A stretch of 64,000 nucleotides of DNA, from the NCBI GenBank assembly GCA_905178155.1, contig CAJINV010000010.1, positions 2,872,587 through 2,936,586 of the forward strand, read 5' to 3'. A program made the position numbers and the translations under genes. This document shows, piece after piece, positions 22,301 through 34,726 of the stretch (its first letter is position 1; the number at the start of each line of letters is the position of its first letter). This stretch comes from Amoebophrya sp. A120. Lineage: Eukaryota > Sar > Dinophyceae > Syndiniales > Amoebophryaceae. Under the pieces are notes generated by a model. That model saw nothing but the letters and a program-made list of their open reading frames with translations, was not told where the DNA came from and ran no database searches.

Positions 22301-25300
22301 GAGTCCAGATGGGATATCTGGTAGACAAATCCACTAGCTTTCGTTGTTTGGCATGACAAGTTTGTCCTCGTAGTGTAAACCTGTTTAGCCAGTTCAGAAG
22401 CATCACAGATCTAGCATAGCATGCTGATCCTAGCATCACAAATTCCAAAACACGAGTAGAAAATACTTCTCATAGAGCTCCGCATGATGAACTTTCTTGG
22501 CATACAGACATGCATGACAACTACGGAGTGGGGATGTTTTTACACGGGATACCCTTCTCGCCGCGTTCATTTTCTCCTCCGGCTTCAACTTCTGATCTTC
22601 CGTCAGGTAAATACAGTGCTTCCAACCCAAATACGCGTTCACCAGCGCCGCGTGGTCGGAGTTGAACCTGTCGCCTAAAAAGTTCCGCCCGCCGCGTGTT
22701 GTATCCATGCTCTCCTTCTTGATGTCGAACGGCGACTTTTGGCCCATGAAGCTCAACGCGCACAGAGTCGGTAACAACACCCCGAAAATTGCGCTGTAGC
22801 TCATCGCGAGAGTCGCGCAGGGGTGCTGCGGGACGTTCCCGAGCCACTGGCCTAGATCGGTCAGCTGGTACTTGTAACTTTGTCCGTCGTTCGTGACGGC
22901 GAGTTCGATGGCGCCGAGGTTCTCGAGCACTTCGATTCCAGATAGGACTCGGTCCTCCGGCGGGACGGACACCGTGCGCTTGAAAAACTCAATCGGGTCC
23001 CCGAGCTTCAGACACATTTCCTGGAGAATATGTTCCTCCAATGAGTTAGAGAGAATCTCGGGGAACTGGTGGTCTTTCATGGTCGTCAGCATGTACTCCG
23101 GGTAGAGGTGGATGCAAATCCCCTCTTGACAACGACCTGGGGAGGTGATTCTTTGACTTTGGATGGCGTTTTGTTAATAGCTGACCATCGAAATTTTAAT
23201 CTTATTGTAGTGCGATGCCGTACTAAAAGTAATGAGTCCACCTTGAAAGAAATCTGTATTGCAAAATAAATCACATCAGTCTATACCTGCCCTCCCCTTC
23301 CTCTGTGTGTTATTCGCTTTTGAAACCAACTGCCCTTCCAAAACTCCCGTCATCCGCTGCGAGTCGTAAACCATCTCTTTCGCAATGCCCGTGTTTAGCA
23401 CGTAGACAATGTCTATCCAGTGCAAAAGTATCGTACTCGTAGCAATTGCATTTATGCATTACAAATCCCTTTCTCAATGTAAATCAGCATTACAAATTCA
23501 AACTTGTAATGCTGGGCTAATTTGTGATGCAATTTATACTAGTACGATGCTTTTGCATTGCATAATGTCGCTGATCGTCACACTCGTTTCCGCAATGTTC
23601 GTCGACAGAATGATCTTCCGCCTTCCCGTATCAAATGCAAAAATGTCTGGGTCTGGAAGAGTGCCAGACTTGTCATGCAGGTTTTCCATGACCCATGACG
23701 CCTGTAATGCATAACCTGGTATCACAGATTTTTAGCGGGCATTCTGATGCCTATCCCGCATGAGAAATAAGTTCTCTCTCCATGTGGCACAAACTGGACC
23801 CCTCTTGCTGGTCACGCAATACAGATTTCTGTAGAATGCAGAGACACCAGCATCACAAGTTGCAATCTTCCAGACCCAGACATTTTTGAATTTGGTATCC
23901 CGGCGGCGCCGGGTCGAACACCTGGTGTTGCTCTTCGGGTATCAACTGCGAATGCAATGGCAAGATGTGGTACTTCCGTTTCTCATCGTCAATCAACCCC
24001 TCGTCGATCTCTGCTTTCCGCAAATCGTCGCCCACATCGGAAATGTCCTTCCACCCGGGCAGGAAAATCAAAATCGACCCCCGGCCGTTTTCGTTTTTAA
24101 TCATCGATCTCGCGTCCGTGTCGATTTTCCGGACCATTTCGATGATTAATTTCCGTTTCTCGAAGTTGATGTACTTGTAGTCGTCGATCACCAAGGAGCG
24201 TAGCGTCTTTTCACTGTACTCCTTCTCGTCTTTTAGCGAGTATAATTTCTCGTCGATTTCCTGCAATTGCCGATTCGTCACCGCGGAGAGTTTGTCTGTG
24301 TTTGCCAAGACGCATCCCGTCCACTCCAACGCGTCCTCTAAGTAGTATTCCTTGATTGGAAAACAACGGCTATCAAATGCAAAAGTGTCTGGGTCTGGAA
24401 GAGTCAGAGTGCAAGTTTGTCATGCTTGTCTGGCATGACTCGAGAATCTGTGTTGCATAGGCACGAAAAGGCCCTCTTACCTGTCATGCACGAACGCAGT
24501 TTTCCATGCAGAATACGTAGGACATTGCAGCCAAAAAAATTGTCATGCGTAGCTGCGTATTGCATTGCGTCTATCATTTTTCCATTTTAGCATTACAAGT
24601 TTCCAGACCCAGGACAATTTGCAATCCATAACGGCCTTCAAAGGACAAAACCGAGTCGTAAGGCGGGACGGTGGAGTTGTCGTGTTTTCCGTGATATGCA
24701 GTGCAAAAGCAAGTACAACTATCGTGCTGCTAGTAGTGATTCTAGTATGAGAAATTTTCTCAGCGACGTGACAAATGGAATTTTTCATGGCAAATTGCTT
24801 AGGAAACCAGATTTGTGTTTGTCATGCATGGATCACGATTGCAATTACTTCTACAAGCACGATATTAGTTTTGCACTAGATACGTGAAGCATTTCCCCCG
24901 TGAATTTCGTCAGTCCCACGTCGTTTTCCTTCATCCGTAAAGGCCGGAAGAAGGGGACGAAGGTGGATCCCGCGAAGGTGGCGGTCATTAAAATTAATTT
25001 AAATCCCGGGTTCATCTCCCCCTTCATCAACTTGTCTTTGATCGTGGTCAGTAAAAACTCCGAGTGCACGTCCCGCTCATGCACTTCGTCGATCACCAAA
25101 CATGCACACCTTCGCAACTTCGGGTCCTCGAATAACCGTCTCAGAACCACCGCAGTGGTGCAGAAGACGAGTCTTGTCGTGATGTCATCCGTTTTGTTGT
25201 GGTACCGGATTTGGTACCCGACTTCCCCGCCGACGATGGTGTGGCCGCGCTCCGTCGCGATTCGCTCTGAATTCGTGATAGCCGCTATTTTTCTCGGCTG

Positions 25301-28300
25301 GGTGACGATGACGTATTTGCCCTTGGGAACGACTTGGTGGTCGTCCATGAGAAATTGCGGAACCTAGTGTTTTGAATAAGTAAAAAGTTGGTGGGGATGA
25401 AATCAATGCGCCGGCTGCTCGCTCAGCAGCTCCTGTTGCACATTATGCGCGGATGATCATTTTCATTTGGAGATGGCGACGCTGCGTCTCCAGCATGACC
25501 ACGGGGATCTTCTTTTTTCCGGTTCTTTTCCGTTTTCGCAATACAAATGTCCAATAACATCATCGCTCCTTTAATACCTGTGTCGTCTTTCCGCACCCGG
25601 TCTCGCCGCAAATGATCGTCACGCGGTTGTTTTTCACGTGGTTCAAAATTTGCTCCTTGTACTTCATCACAGGCAATGCTTCGGCCTTCTTGCTCAACCC
25701 AGAACGGAGCTGCTTCAAAGTTGGCTTTTCCCACTGGGTAATACGAAGGCCGCGATGGTGGTAGAAGCACTGATGTTGTTTTGGTTGGGACGAAATGTAA
25801 AGAAAAAGATTTCATTTGTCGATTCGGTGTGCGACCACGATTTCAGCATGACAAAACCTGAGTTATATTGGTTTCGACATCACATCAGCAACACAAATTT
25901 CAATTTCCATCAAACTCGCATGCTTCATCATCTTAGTCTTACCCTCTCCCCCAACTTAAAGATCTCCCAGTCTTGCCCTAGCACCTCCTCGTCCTCCGGC
26001 TCAGTGTCGTCGGATTTCGTCGATTTCGCGTCGTCATTATCGTCTTCGTTTTTGTCCCTCTTTATGTGGTCCTTCATTTCTCCAGTGAGATCCGAGGTCC
26101 GCTTTTTCATCGCACTTGTTTTTTTCGTCAATTCAGCGGCTGCATGATCTCCAGCTGGCTGTGCCGCTTTTGACGTCGGTAGGGATTTTCTTCGGCTCTC
26201 GGCTAGGTAAGAATCCGCGTCTTTCTCATCTTCAGACTTCGTGTCCTCCGGCACTGGAGGCTTCTTCGCCGGAACGGGAGGCGGCGGTGCGGGCGCAGTG
26301 GAGGTCTTGTTCTCTGTGTTTGTCGTGCCTGGTGCTGGCACTACGCTGCTATTCATCCCCTTGTGGTCCTTCGGCGGTGGCGGCGGAGCTTTCGCTCTTT
26401 TCGATTGGTTTTGCATTTCCTCCTCCAATGAGCTAATGCCGTCTTCTTTGCTATTGCTTCCTTCCTCCAGTAAATTTGGCTTCCCAGTTTTCGACGTAGT
26501 TCCAAGAGTAACCACATTGAGCTTCGAGTCACTGTTCGACGCACCAGCAGCAGCTACTTGTTCCCCAGATGTTGGCAACAGACCATTCAAATCATGATTC
26601 CCTGCTTCCTCCTCCGGACTAGAAGCGCTCGGCAGAGAGGGCGGTGGTGTCGGCTCCACTGGTAACCCGAGCATCGCCGCAATTGTCGGGTCGATCTTAT
26701 CTTCCTCCTCCGCAATTTTCTTCCGCTTTATTTCCGCAGCAGCGTTATTTCCTGCGGACAACCCACCACCAGCTTTCGCCGCGAGCAACTCCGTCATGGT
26801 TTTCGGCGGTGGGGGTTTGGCTTTCGCGGTTTTGGAGGAAGTAGCAGCTTTTGATGTCCCGCCTTCTTTGTCCTTCTTTTCAGCTTTATCCGCTTTCGAC
26901 TTGGTTTTCACTTTTTTTTTCTTCTTCGGCTTCGCTTTTATCGTCAATAGATCCGATAGTTTCATACTCGTTTTCGCGATCGGTGCGGTAGACGGGGCGA
27001 CGGTCATGGTACACAGGTCCGTTGCGCCTAGTAAATCCAAATGCATCTTCTCCACCGCGGTTAAAGCCTCCGCTTCTTTCGGGATAGAGGATATTGGTGG
27101 AGCTACTGCAACTGGGGCGCCATATCCCGCTTTCATTTCTTCCTTCTCCCTCTCCTCCTCCTCCCTTATCTGCTGCACCTGATACTCATCCTCGGGCGGC
27201 AGAACCTCACTTGCTTTGTCCGCAAATTCTGGATTTGATAAGACTTGCAACTTCAGCATCTCCGCCCGGTTGACCTCCTCAATGACTTCCAACTCCCCAA
27301 TCTCGTTCTCCTTTTCGAAGTATTGCTCCTCCCGCTTTTGCTTCTCCTCGGTGAATTTCGTTTCGAGATTTTTGATTTCCTCTTCCGCCTTCTCTTTCTC
27401 GCTGTCGGAGATATCCTCGAGGAAATCCATATCAGCAAAAGTGTCTAGTACGTCGTCCTGAGAGATTTCGTTTTTGTTCTCGTGGTCTTCAGATGCGGCT
27501 AGTGCTGCCATTGCGTCGTCGTCGTGGATATTTCTGCTCCTCTTGTTGCTGACGCTGTTTGATGTTGTTGCGCCAGGCATAGAACTGGATTTCGCCTTCC
27601 CACTCTGATTCTTATCCGGCAAGTACGGGACCAAGCCGGCGGAATTATTGTTCATCGTGCTGTTGCTTCCAAAATCCCCCGCCCTGTTCCTCTTGTGTGG
27701 CACGAATTCCGCGAATTCCAAGCCCCCCACAGGCCCGCCGAAGTGGTCGAATCCCATGTTTCGGTCCCGTGGGTGCCGGTTTGAGTTTGTGTTGTGGTCG
27801 AAAGAATTCGATGAGCCAAAGTTGTTCCTGTCTCGTGATGGGGACCGTCGGCTCATGTTCATCATACCATGTTGACCCCCGCCAGCACTGCGATAATTGT
27901 TGTTTTGCTGATGCCCCCCGCCTCCGAACCCCCCATGGTGTGGTCCTCCAAACTGCTGCCTTGTGACAGCGTTGCTGTCGAAGGCTGATCTTGACCTAGG
28001 ATGGTCGAAATTATTGTTCCCGCCGCCCATACTATCCGGAGGTTGAAGACCACCGCCACCACCTCTACCGCGGAGTGGGATCAGGCCCCCTCGAGGTGGC
28101 TGATGCTGGAGATCATCGTTCGAATTTGACCGGGAGTTGAAGGCATCGTAGGAGTTGTTATTGGACTGTCCGTGGTGGCCCCCACCGCCACCATAATTGT
28201 GCCCGTTATTTCCACCCCCTCCTGCGTTCGGCCCTCTTGTGATCACCAAAGGCATATTGGAAGTCCTGTCGTGCTGACCTGGTAAAAACGTCCGCCGCAT

Positions 28301-28453
28301 GTTGGTCGGGCGGTCGGTGGGGAGGGCGGCGTTGTGGTGGCTATTCCCTCCTCGGTTGCTGCTTCCCCAATCGTGCAAAGGGCGCAGTCGGGGCGCCCCG
28401 GCCTTGGAGGACGCACCCTGCACATTGTAATTGTCGCTATGGTGACCGCGCAT
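19346..28453 (-). CDS. DExH-box RNA helicase (DHX9/DHX36-like) with C-terminal RRM
   Basis: Sixteen exons join to 2091 residues, with ten introner elements and five GT-AG introns. From ATG at 28453, exon 25943-28453 codes about 837 disordered residues rich in Gly/Asn/Arg then Glu/Lys/Pro. The helicase core follows: [24 protein letters not shown] (motif I), [12 protein letters not shown] (motif II), [10 protein letters not shown] (motif III), [12 protein letters not shown] (motif V), QRKGRAGRC (motif VI). HA2 (about 22552-23136) and an OB-fold-like region ([21 protein letters not shown]) come next, then an RRM with RNP2 MLRDLP and RNP1 RGFAFIKF, and an Arg/Asp/Asn-rich tail. The core fits processive RNA helicases of the DHX9/DHX36/DHX57 group. 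The fused RRM is unusual. The last intron (19572-19616, 45 nt) is less certain; without it the protein stops at 19613. Confidence 0.9.
20058..20212. mobile_element. Introner element, family B, splitting the RRM RNP1 motif
   Basis: 155 bp, TATGCATTGCAAAAATATCG to CAGTGCATA, exact flank ACCCG. Removal recreates [12 protein letters not shown], the RNP1 motif. Confidence 0.96.
20508..20770 (+). mobile_element. Introner element, family A
   Basis: 263 bp, TATGCATTACAAAAATGTC to GCATTCGATA, exact flank AGCAT. It lies just before the RNP2 motif of the RRM. Confidence 0.94.
20917..21073. mobile_element. Introner element, family B
   Basis: 157 bp, TATGCAACACAAAAGCATCG to GCAATGCATA, flanks AGAAT and AAAAT (4 of 5). 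Confidence 0.92.
21242..21383. mobile_element. Introner element, family B
   Basis: 142 bp, TATCCACTGCAGAAGTATCG to GCAATGCATA, exact flank TGGTG. It splits the OB-fold-like region of the helicase. Confidence 0.94.
21922..22030. mobile_element. Introner element, family E (shortest in the window)
   Basis: 109 bp, TATCCACAGAAAAAAAACC to its complement GGGTTTTTTTCTGTGGATA, exact flank CCCGG. Nearly the whole element is inverted repeat. Confidence 0.95.
22273..22551. mobile_element. Introner element, family D
   Basis: 279 bp, TATCCTGATTAAAAACGTCC to ACACGGGATA, flanks CCCTC and CCCTT (4 of 5). It lies in the HA2-coding region. Confidence 0.93.
23414..23564. mobile_element. Introner element, family B
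   Basis: 151 bp, TATCCAGTGCAAAAGTATCG to GCATTGCATA, exact flank ATGTC. Its interior is close to the copy at 233 in a different gene. Confidence 0.95.
23629..23897 (+). mobile_element. Introner element, family A (orientation reference)
   Basis: 269 bp, TATCAAATGCAAAAATGTC to TTGAATTTGGTA, exact flank TCCCG. With the element at 23414 it brackets the 64-nt exon that codes helicase motif V. Confidence 0.95.
24371..24630. mobile_element. Introner element, family A, second subfamily
   Basis: 260 bp, TATCAAATGCAAAAGTG to GCAATCCATA, exact flank ACGGC. Confidence 0.94.
24695..24882. mobile_element. Introner element, family B, long copy
   Basis: 188 bp, TATGCAGTGCAAAAGC to TTGCACTAGATA, exact flank CGTGA. 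It is about 30-45 bp longer than other B copies. Confidence 0.92.
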
Positions 28454-29300
28454 TTTTTCTTGTGGGGTAGGGGTCGGGAGAAGTTGTATTAAGTGGTAGG
28501 AAGGACAATTTCGTTAGGTCAAATAAGGGTTGGAATTCGGATGAGGGCGGGAGAAAAAAAAGTTGTAAAAAAATTAAACATCGACAGCGTCGACGTCTAG
28601 TGGTGGAGTAAATGATAACTCCGTGAATCAAAAAATTTCTAAAGGCGTCGAGTGATACTCTACTACCTGCTTGCGCGGTCTACTGAGGACGCGTGTAGTG
28701 GTAGTTGCCTGTGCTGTGTCGCCGGTGTGAGTGTCAAATTACAACTTTCAACATCTAGTAAGTGAACAGACTAAACCTAGAAGGAACTTGTCGTTGCAAA
28801 AGGTGAATCAATGGTGCCATCGGATGATCATGTTCGAAATGTTTTTGACCCGGGTCAGGATCAGGATCATCCTACAACAAATGATGAAGATCAAAAATCA
28901 TCTGCGTAGACCTCTACTCTTCATGTCGTGGTCGTGAATGAAACAAATACAAAAATTGCGGGGCTAATGAAACAACACGACGAGGACGAGACCTTCGGAG
29001 CACTGAACTGCGACCGCCAATTTTTGCTTCAGGATTCTTGCAATCGAAACAAACCAAGCAGCACAGGGGGATAGAGAACACCGCGCCGGAAGACGACCCA
29101 GATGACAGAAGCGTCTCCAAGCAGGATGAAAGCTTCATTGTTTGTCTTGTTTCAGTGCTACCCGTCACTTCCTTGTGTACTGTGACTCCGCCAGTAACAA
29201 GTCGCAGTACTAGTCTTGCTGCGTAACGACCATAGATGTTCTACTTGTTCACGGCCAGTACTACTAACAATCACAACAGTTGTACGTACTTCTCTCTTCA
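28454..29300. other. Intergenic stretch
   Basis: 847 bp between the two helicase genes. A purine-rich run lies at 28551-28571. Short ORFs are present but none has convincing coding character. No introner element. Confidence 0.5.
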
Positions 29301-32300
29301 TCAATCTTCCATCCCTCCGCCGACATCGTCCCGCATCCTGGTTCCAAAAATCCCCTCCCTGGCTCTCGCATTCGAATCTTCAAACACAGTGGGCGCGATT
29401 TCGCTTAACCAGTTCGGATCGATTGCCGTGACGTGTTGGATAAAGTGCTCTAACTGTCCACCTCCCTGTCCGCTTCCCGCGCTCGTCGTGTTACAGGACA
29501 GAAACACGACGCAATTTGGATACGTGCTGATCCCGTTCGCCGGGTCAAACAAAAAGGACTGCTGGTCAATTTTGAACTTTGTGAACGCAGTCCGCGAGCC
29601 CCCGATTTTGCTCGCGTTTCCGGCGGAGAAAACTGAGCTGTAGTTCCCCTCCTGCGTCTTCACACAGCAGTTCATGAACATTGACTTCGCGACGCACTTC
29701 TGCAACTCCTCCAACTGTCGTTTTTCCGGTGATAAGAGCGGTAGTTGTTTCGCGAGGGTAACGTTGTCAGAGACGGAGAGCTTCCGGAGCATGTCGCTGT
29801 ACTTAACCTTCGCGTGCTTGTCCGGGAAGAGTTTGATATCAGCGAATAACAGTTCCGGGAGTAGTATCAAATGTAAAAATGTCTGGGTCTGGAAGAATGC
29901 AAGATTTGTGATGCATGCTTTCCATGACCCCTGAGGTCTGGAATGCGAGACCCAGCATGACAGATTTTTTGCCGGTATCTTGATGCCTGTCCGCATGACA
30001 AATGCCCTCTCCGCAGAGCAAAAACTGGACGCCTCTTGCTGCTCACGCAATACACTTTTTTTTAGAATCCAAAATCAGCATGACAAGTTGGATTCTTCCA
30101 GACCCAGACATTTTTACAGTTGATAAGTAGTTTTGTCACGACGAAACTCGTCAACTGTCTTCTCAACCTTGTTATGCTGCGCAAAAGTATCGCACTCGTA
30201 GTAATTGCAGATATGCATGACAAATCTTCCTCCTAAGGTGAAACAGCATTACAAATCCCACTTTTCTTCTTGCCAAAATTTGTAATGCAATTTATGCTAG
30301 TACGTTACTTTTGCAATGCATACTCGCAATCTGCATCAGGACTTGCTTCTTTAACAGATATTTGTTGCAAAACTCCGTGCTGTCCTTGTTCTTCTGGTTG
30401 CCGTATGGATTGGAAAGTTGTCTGGGTCTGGAAGGATGCAACTTGTGACGCTACCTTTGGACTCTACATAAAAGCTGTATTGCATGAATAGCACAAGAGG
30501 TGTCATTTGTGCTACGTGGAGAGGGCATTTCTCATGCGGTATGAGCATCAGAAAGCATTCGCAAAATCTCTGATGCTAGGGCCTGCATCACAGACCTCAT
30601 GGGTCATGCAAAATCTGCATGACAAACCCCTGCATTCTTCCAGACCCCGACATATTTGCATTTGATATGCCGCTGGAGGTATTTTCTCCCCCGTGCTCAT
30701 CCTCCCACTGGTAATAGACGTTTAGTAATGAGATCAAATCCCCTTCTTTCACCCCCAAAGACTGCTTGCAGGCGAGCAGCCTTGCTTTGGACTTGTGGGA
30801 TTCTTGAAAAACGGAGTTTGATGTTGACGTAGCTTGGTGTAAGACCATCGCGAGAATGGTGAGGCAGTGCGGGAGTAAATTGTCCGATTCGGTGAGGATT
30901 CTGTCGAGTTCCTTTTTGGGTGTCGTCGTGGAGTTCAACAGTGCTTGTTTTTTCTTTTCAAACTCCTCTTTCTTCACTCTCGGGTTTTCCCGGTTTTTCT
31001 TTTGCTTTTTCTTCTTATCGTCGGTAGTGAGGAAATCCAGGCCTTGTTGGTCATTGTTTTCTTCATCCTCTGCATTAGCGTCGTCGGGATTCTTCAGAAA
31101 TCCGTGCTTGTCGTATTTCCCGTCGGGTTCTTCAGCCGTACTACCGTCTGCATTCATTTTCTGACCTTCGATTGTAAACCGGCAAATCCTATCCGCCGAC
31201 CAAAATTCCGCCTCGATCACAGCGAAGAGAAATTTCACCAAGTGTAAATTCGGCACAATCGCGAATACCTGGGCGGCGAGGATTCCCCACGGTTGGGTTA
31301 ATCTCGCGTTGGCGTCGAGGAAATTGAGTTTGTGGAGAGTTTGTAGTGCGTACACTAAGCCCTCTTTCGTCGGCGGAGTGAGGAAGGGGAAGCTGTTTTG
31401 GTTGCTGTGCTGCTGATTGATGCTTCCTGTCATATTACGTTGCTCCAACTGCTTTTGCTGCGCTTGCTGCGTCTGACACACCTGGTCGATTCCGAACGAT
31501 TTCAACCGCAGGAGGCTGGATGTGAAGTCCTCCCGGAGAATCGCGGGCGGGATTTTTTGGTTCGTCGATAAAGCACTTTCGTTTTCAAGTCCGTCTGGAT
31601 TTTTCGGATTCTCCATAATTCCAGCACCATCTACATCGGTTTTAGCAATACCTCTCTGCTCCAGAAACTCCTCCTTCGTGCATAACCTGTAGCAGTACCC
31701 GCCTCCCTCCACTCTTCCCCCCCTGCCCGCCCGTTGGTCGCAGTTCGATTGGGCACAGGGGATGATCGTCTTGTACGTGATCGGAATATTCGTCCCTCCG
31801 GTGGTGAACATTTGCCGCATGGTTGGCGGTATGAACTGCAAAAGTATCGCACTCGTAGTAATTGCAGTCATGCATTACAAGTCTTTTTCTGAAGGTATAT
31901 CCGCATTACCAATTTCACTTGTCATCATGCTGAGAAAATTTGTAATGCATTTATACGAGTACGATTCATTATCATTTGCAATTCATAGGCGGGAAGAAGC
32001 AGGGAAGTTTGACGAAACAACAGTCGATGACAAAGCGGATCCCGGGGATGGTGACCGCTGTTTCTGCTAGATTTGTGCTCACGATGATTTTTCGGATCTT
32101 CGTTGCGGAACTGTACCCTGACTCCTCATTATGAACCGCGAAGGCTTCCAACTGCTCGTCAAAGCTCATCCCCGCGTAGAGGCCGCAGACGCGGAGGAAT
32201 TTTTTCTCATGTAGATTTGAACGTAGAGGATCACCACCACCGCGACGATTCCCTTCTCTGGAGTCCGACCTTCTTCTCCGTCCATGGTGGTCTCGGTTTC

Positions 32301-33894
32301 TTTCCCGCTCCTCCCGCGCAATTTCCTCCTCATAGAGGTCTTCTTTTGTCAAAACGTACTCGGAAAACTCTTCTTTCAACAGCTGCAAGCACACGTGCAC
32401 CTCATCCGCCCCCGTGACAAAACACAAAATGTCGCCGTCTTTGGTTTTCTTGCCAGCAGCAGCGCCTGTGTTATCGTCAGTGCTAGATGGGAACAAAATC
32501 TCGTTACACACCTCCACAATCTTTTCCAAGTAGTTTCCGCACGGCTCCTCGAGATATTTCACCCGTACCGGAAAGCTCGTTCCTTCGCAGGAGAGGACCG
32601 TGTAGGAGAGAGGCTGCAGGGCGGTTGAAGCTGCTGCACTTGTCCCTTCTTGCTTCGCGGCGTGCAACCCTGTTCCTTTCTGCAACTCCTCATGCAACTT
32701 TTCCTTCCGCTTCGCGTCCTCCAATTCTTCTAGATTCCCGCTCCCCACATCGAACCCCGAGACTTTGTTCGACGCTTTTACTTTTCGCCGCTTTCTGATC
32801 GGCGCAGAGGAAGATGATGAAGTTGCAGCACCAGCACGAGGACTCCCTTGCGCCTGATTTCTTTCATCATCTCCCTCTTCTTCCGACACCAACTCCATCT
32901 CCTGCAGCATCTGGTCCTTTACCAACTCCTGGCTAATTCTTATCCCTTCGTTCCACTTCTCCAAATACCCGACAAACTCCGTCACGTCCAACGTCGCGGA
33001 GGTGATGATGATTTTCAAATCGTTTTTTCTCACCTTCTTGATCTTCACCAACATCCCAAGTAGCAAGTCCTGCGCCACCGTGCGCTCGTGCGCGTCGTCG
33101 AGGATGATCACGGAATAATTCAGTAAAAGCGGATCGTGGACCAGTTCCTGGAGGAGAATTTCATCTAGGAGGAACACAATCCCCGGGGACAGGTTCGACT
33201 CGTTTATTTCCGTTTCTACACTGGTTCCCTTCGGATTCCGCCAAGTGAAAGCGGTTTCGTTGCGGACCTTGTAGGCGACGGAGTCGGATTCGAAGAAGGA
33301 TTTTTGGTCGAGCTGACTCTTATCACAATTATTTCTGCCTCGACTCGCCCCATACTCGTGCTCGGAAATCGCTTCCCGCTCCGCACCGACTCTTTCCGCA
33401 AGCTGCAACGCGGCTAACCGACGGCTGACGGTGACGGCGATGGATGGGAACTTCAAGGAATCATTTGTGCTGCTAAAACTCTTGCTGGAGGAGGACGTGC
33501 TGCCAGTTGTACTAGTATTATACCCCGCGTCGAGCAGAAACTGCGGCAGTTGCGTGCTTTTCCCGCACCCGGTGCTGCCGATGAGCAAAACCACATCGTT
33601 TTCCTCCACCGCGAGCAAGAATTCCTTCTTCTTCTCTTGAATCGGCAGCCGCGTAATTTGGCGCAAAATGGGTAAAGATGACGTCTCATCGAACTTCCAG
33701 GGGTGGATTGTGTCGGCGGAAGTGTTGTTGTTGGTTGTATCTCGGCTCTCTTGGAAATGGATGTCCTCCAGCTGTAAAAGCGGGTTTGTGGGACGGTCGT
33801 GCGAACGACGATCCCTCCTGTCACCGTCGCGTTCGCGCTGGTTGCGGTAATTGTCGTTATTTCGCCGAGGACCGCGGGGGCCTTCACGCTCCAT
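29301..33894 (-). CDS. DEAH-type RNA helicase (DHX35/PRP22-like) with DDAH motif II
   Basis: Five exons (31988-33894, 30668-31829, 30323-30403, 30126-30172, 29301-29864) join to 1246 residues; all four introns are introner elements. From ATG at 33894 a basic tail (RNNDNYRNQRERDGDRRDRR) precedes the core: LPIQEKKKEFLLAVEENDVV, GSTGCGKST (motif I), DDAH (motif II, normally DEAH), IIITSATLD (motif III), IVSTNLAETAVTI (motif V), QRAGRGGR (motif VI). HA2 and OB-fold regions follow, with SKARLLACKQSLGVKEGDL and FIQHVTAIDPNWLSEIAP, typical of spliceosomal and DHX35-type DEAH proteins. Acidic and Lys-rich inserts (around LTTDDKKKKQKKNREN and ERNQAQGSPRAG) enlarge it. Such helicases remodel RNA-protein complexes using ATP. 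Whether it serves splicing is inference; the Glu-to-Asp change in motif II is conservative. Confidence 0.9.
29865..30125 (+). mobile_element. Introner element, family A
   Basis: 261 bp, TATCAAATGTAAAAATG to ACAGTTGATA, exact flank AGTAG. Confidence 0.94.
30173..30322. mobile_element. Introner element, family B
   Basis: 150 bp, TATGCTGCGCAAAAGTATCG to GCAATGCATA, flanks CTTGT and CTCGC (3 of 5). It leaves a 47-nt exon between itself and the element at 29865. Confidence 0.88.
30404..30667 (-). mobile_element. Introner element, family A, reverse orientation
   Basis: 264 bp, TATGGATTGGAAAGTTGTC to GCATTTGATA, exact flank TGCCG. Confidence 0.94.
31830..31987. mobile_element. Introner element, family B
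   Basis: 158 bp, TATGAACTGCAAAAGTATCG to GCAATTCATA, exact flank GGCGG. It lies between motifs V and VI of the helicase. Confidence 0.94.
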
Positions 33895-34726
33895 TTTGAA
33901 ATGATGATGTTCGAAGTTATTTACAACTAGTGATTCGTGCTACTAGTACTACTTGATGAAATTGGAACAGCGACACAAGAACTCATACGAGGCTTGATGT
34001 TGTCGTAAAAGTCGAGTCTTCTGTGTCAGGTTGGGGTCGTTGGAAACAACATTTAGGGCGGGGAAAAATAAAAAACAATGTTCAAAAAAAACTTCCCAGA
34101 CATAGTGTTACTGTCGCTGGTCAAGAGCGTGAAGAAATCAAAAATTAAGTGGTTACCAAAAAATGTTGAGTCATCATCTCGAGGTACTAGAATACTAATC
34201 CATCGCTACAGAAACAAAACAGGTGGTAGGAGCAGTTTGATCATCCAAGTGCATTGCCACACGCAGCAGGTGCAGGGCTGCTGCGGCGGTTACAGCTTTT
34301 TGATCTTGTAGTGCAAGTTCACTAGTACCGGCGAAGCGCAGAAACAGATACTGTCGTCCTTCAGAGAAATAAGATCCGTCCAAATAAAGGTGGTGAGCTG
34401 TGGTAGTGAGGAGCGGCGAGATCGCGCTCGCCGCTGTTCGAACTCGAAATTTTTCAGCGTCATCAAGGGCAATAGTGGACTAGAAAAGCAAGAGTCAGCA
34501 GGAGAACTTTCCTGCAAAATTAGAACAAATTCACCACATCAGATTTGCCAAAAAGGCTAGTAGGCGGTTGCGGTTCTGCTTCTGGCGCGACAAACTCCAG
34601 CCCGCTGCATTAATGATGGGAAATCAATGTTTATTGGCGCACTATAGTCTTCCTATCGAATTATTTGAAACGCGGCGGAAACATCTGCTCATAACTAGTA
34701 CCCATACAGGTACTACTGTGTTTCTT
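33895..34726. other. Intergenic stretch
   Basis: 832 bp upstream of the second helicase gene and downstream of the WW-domain membrane-protein gene. No gene, repeat or introner element recognised. Confidence 0.5.
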
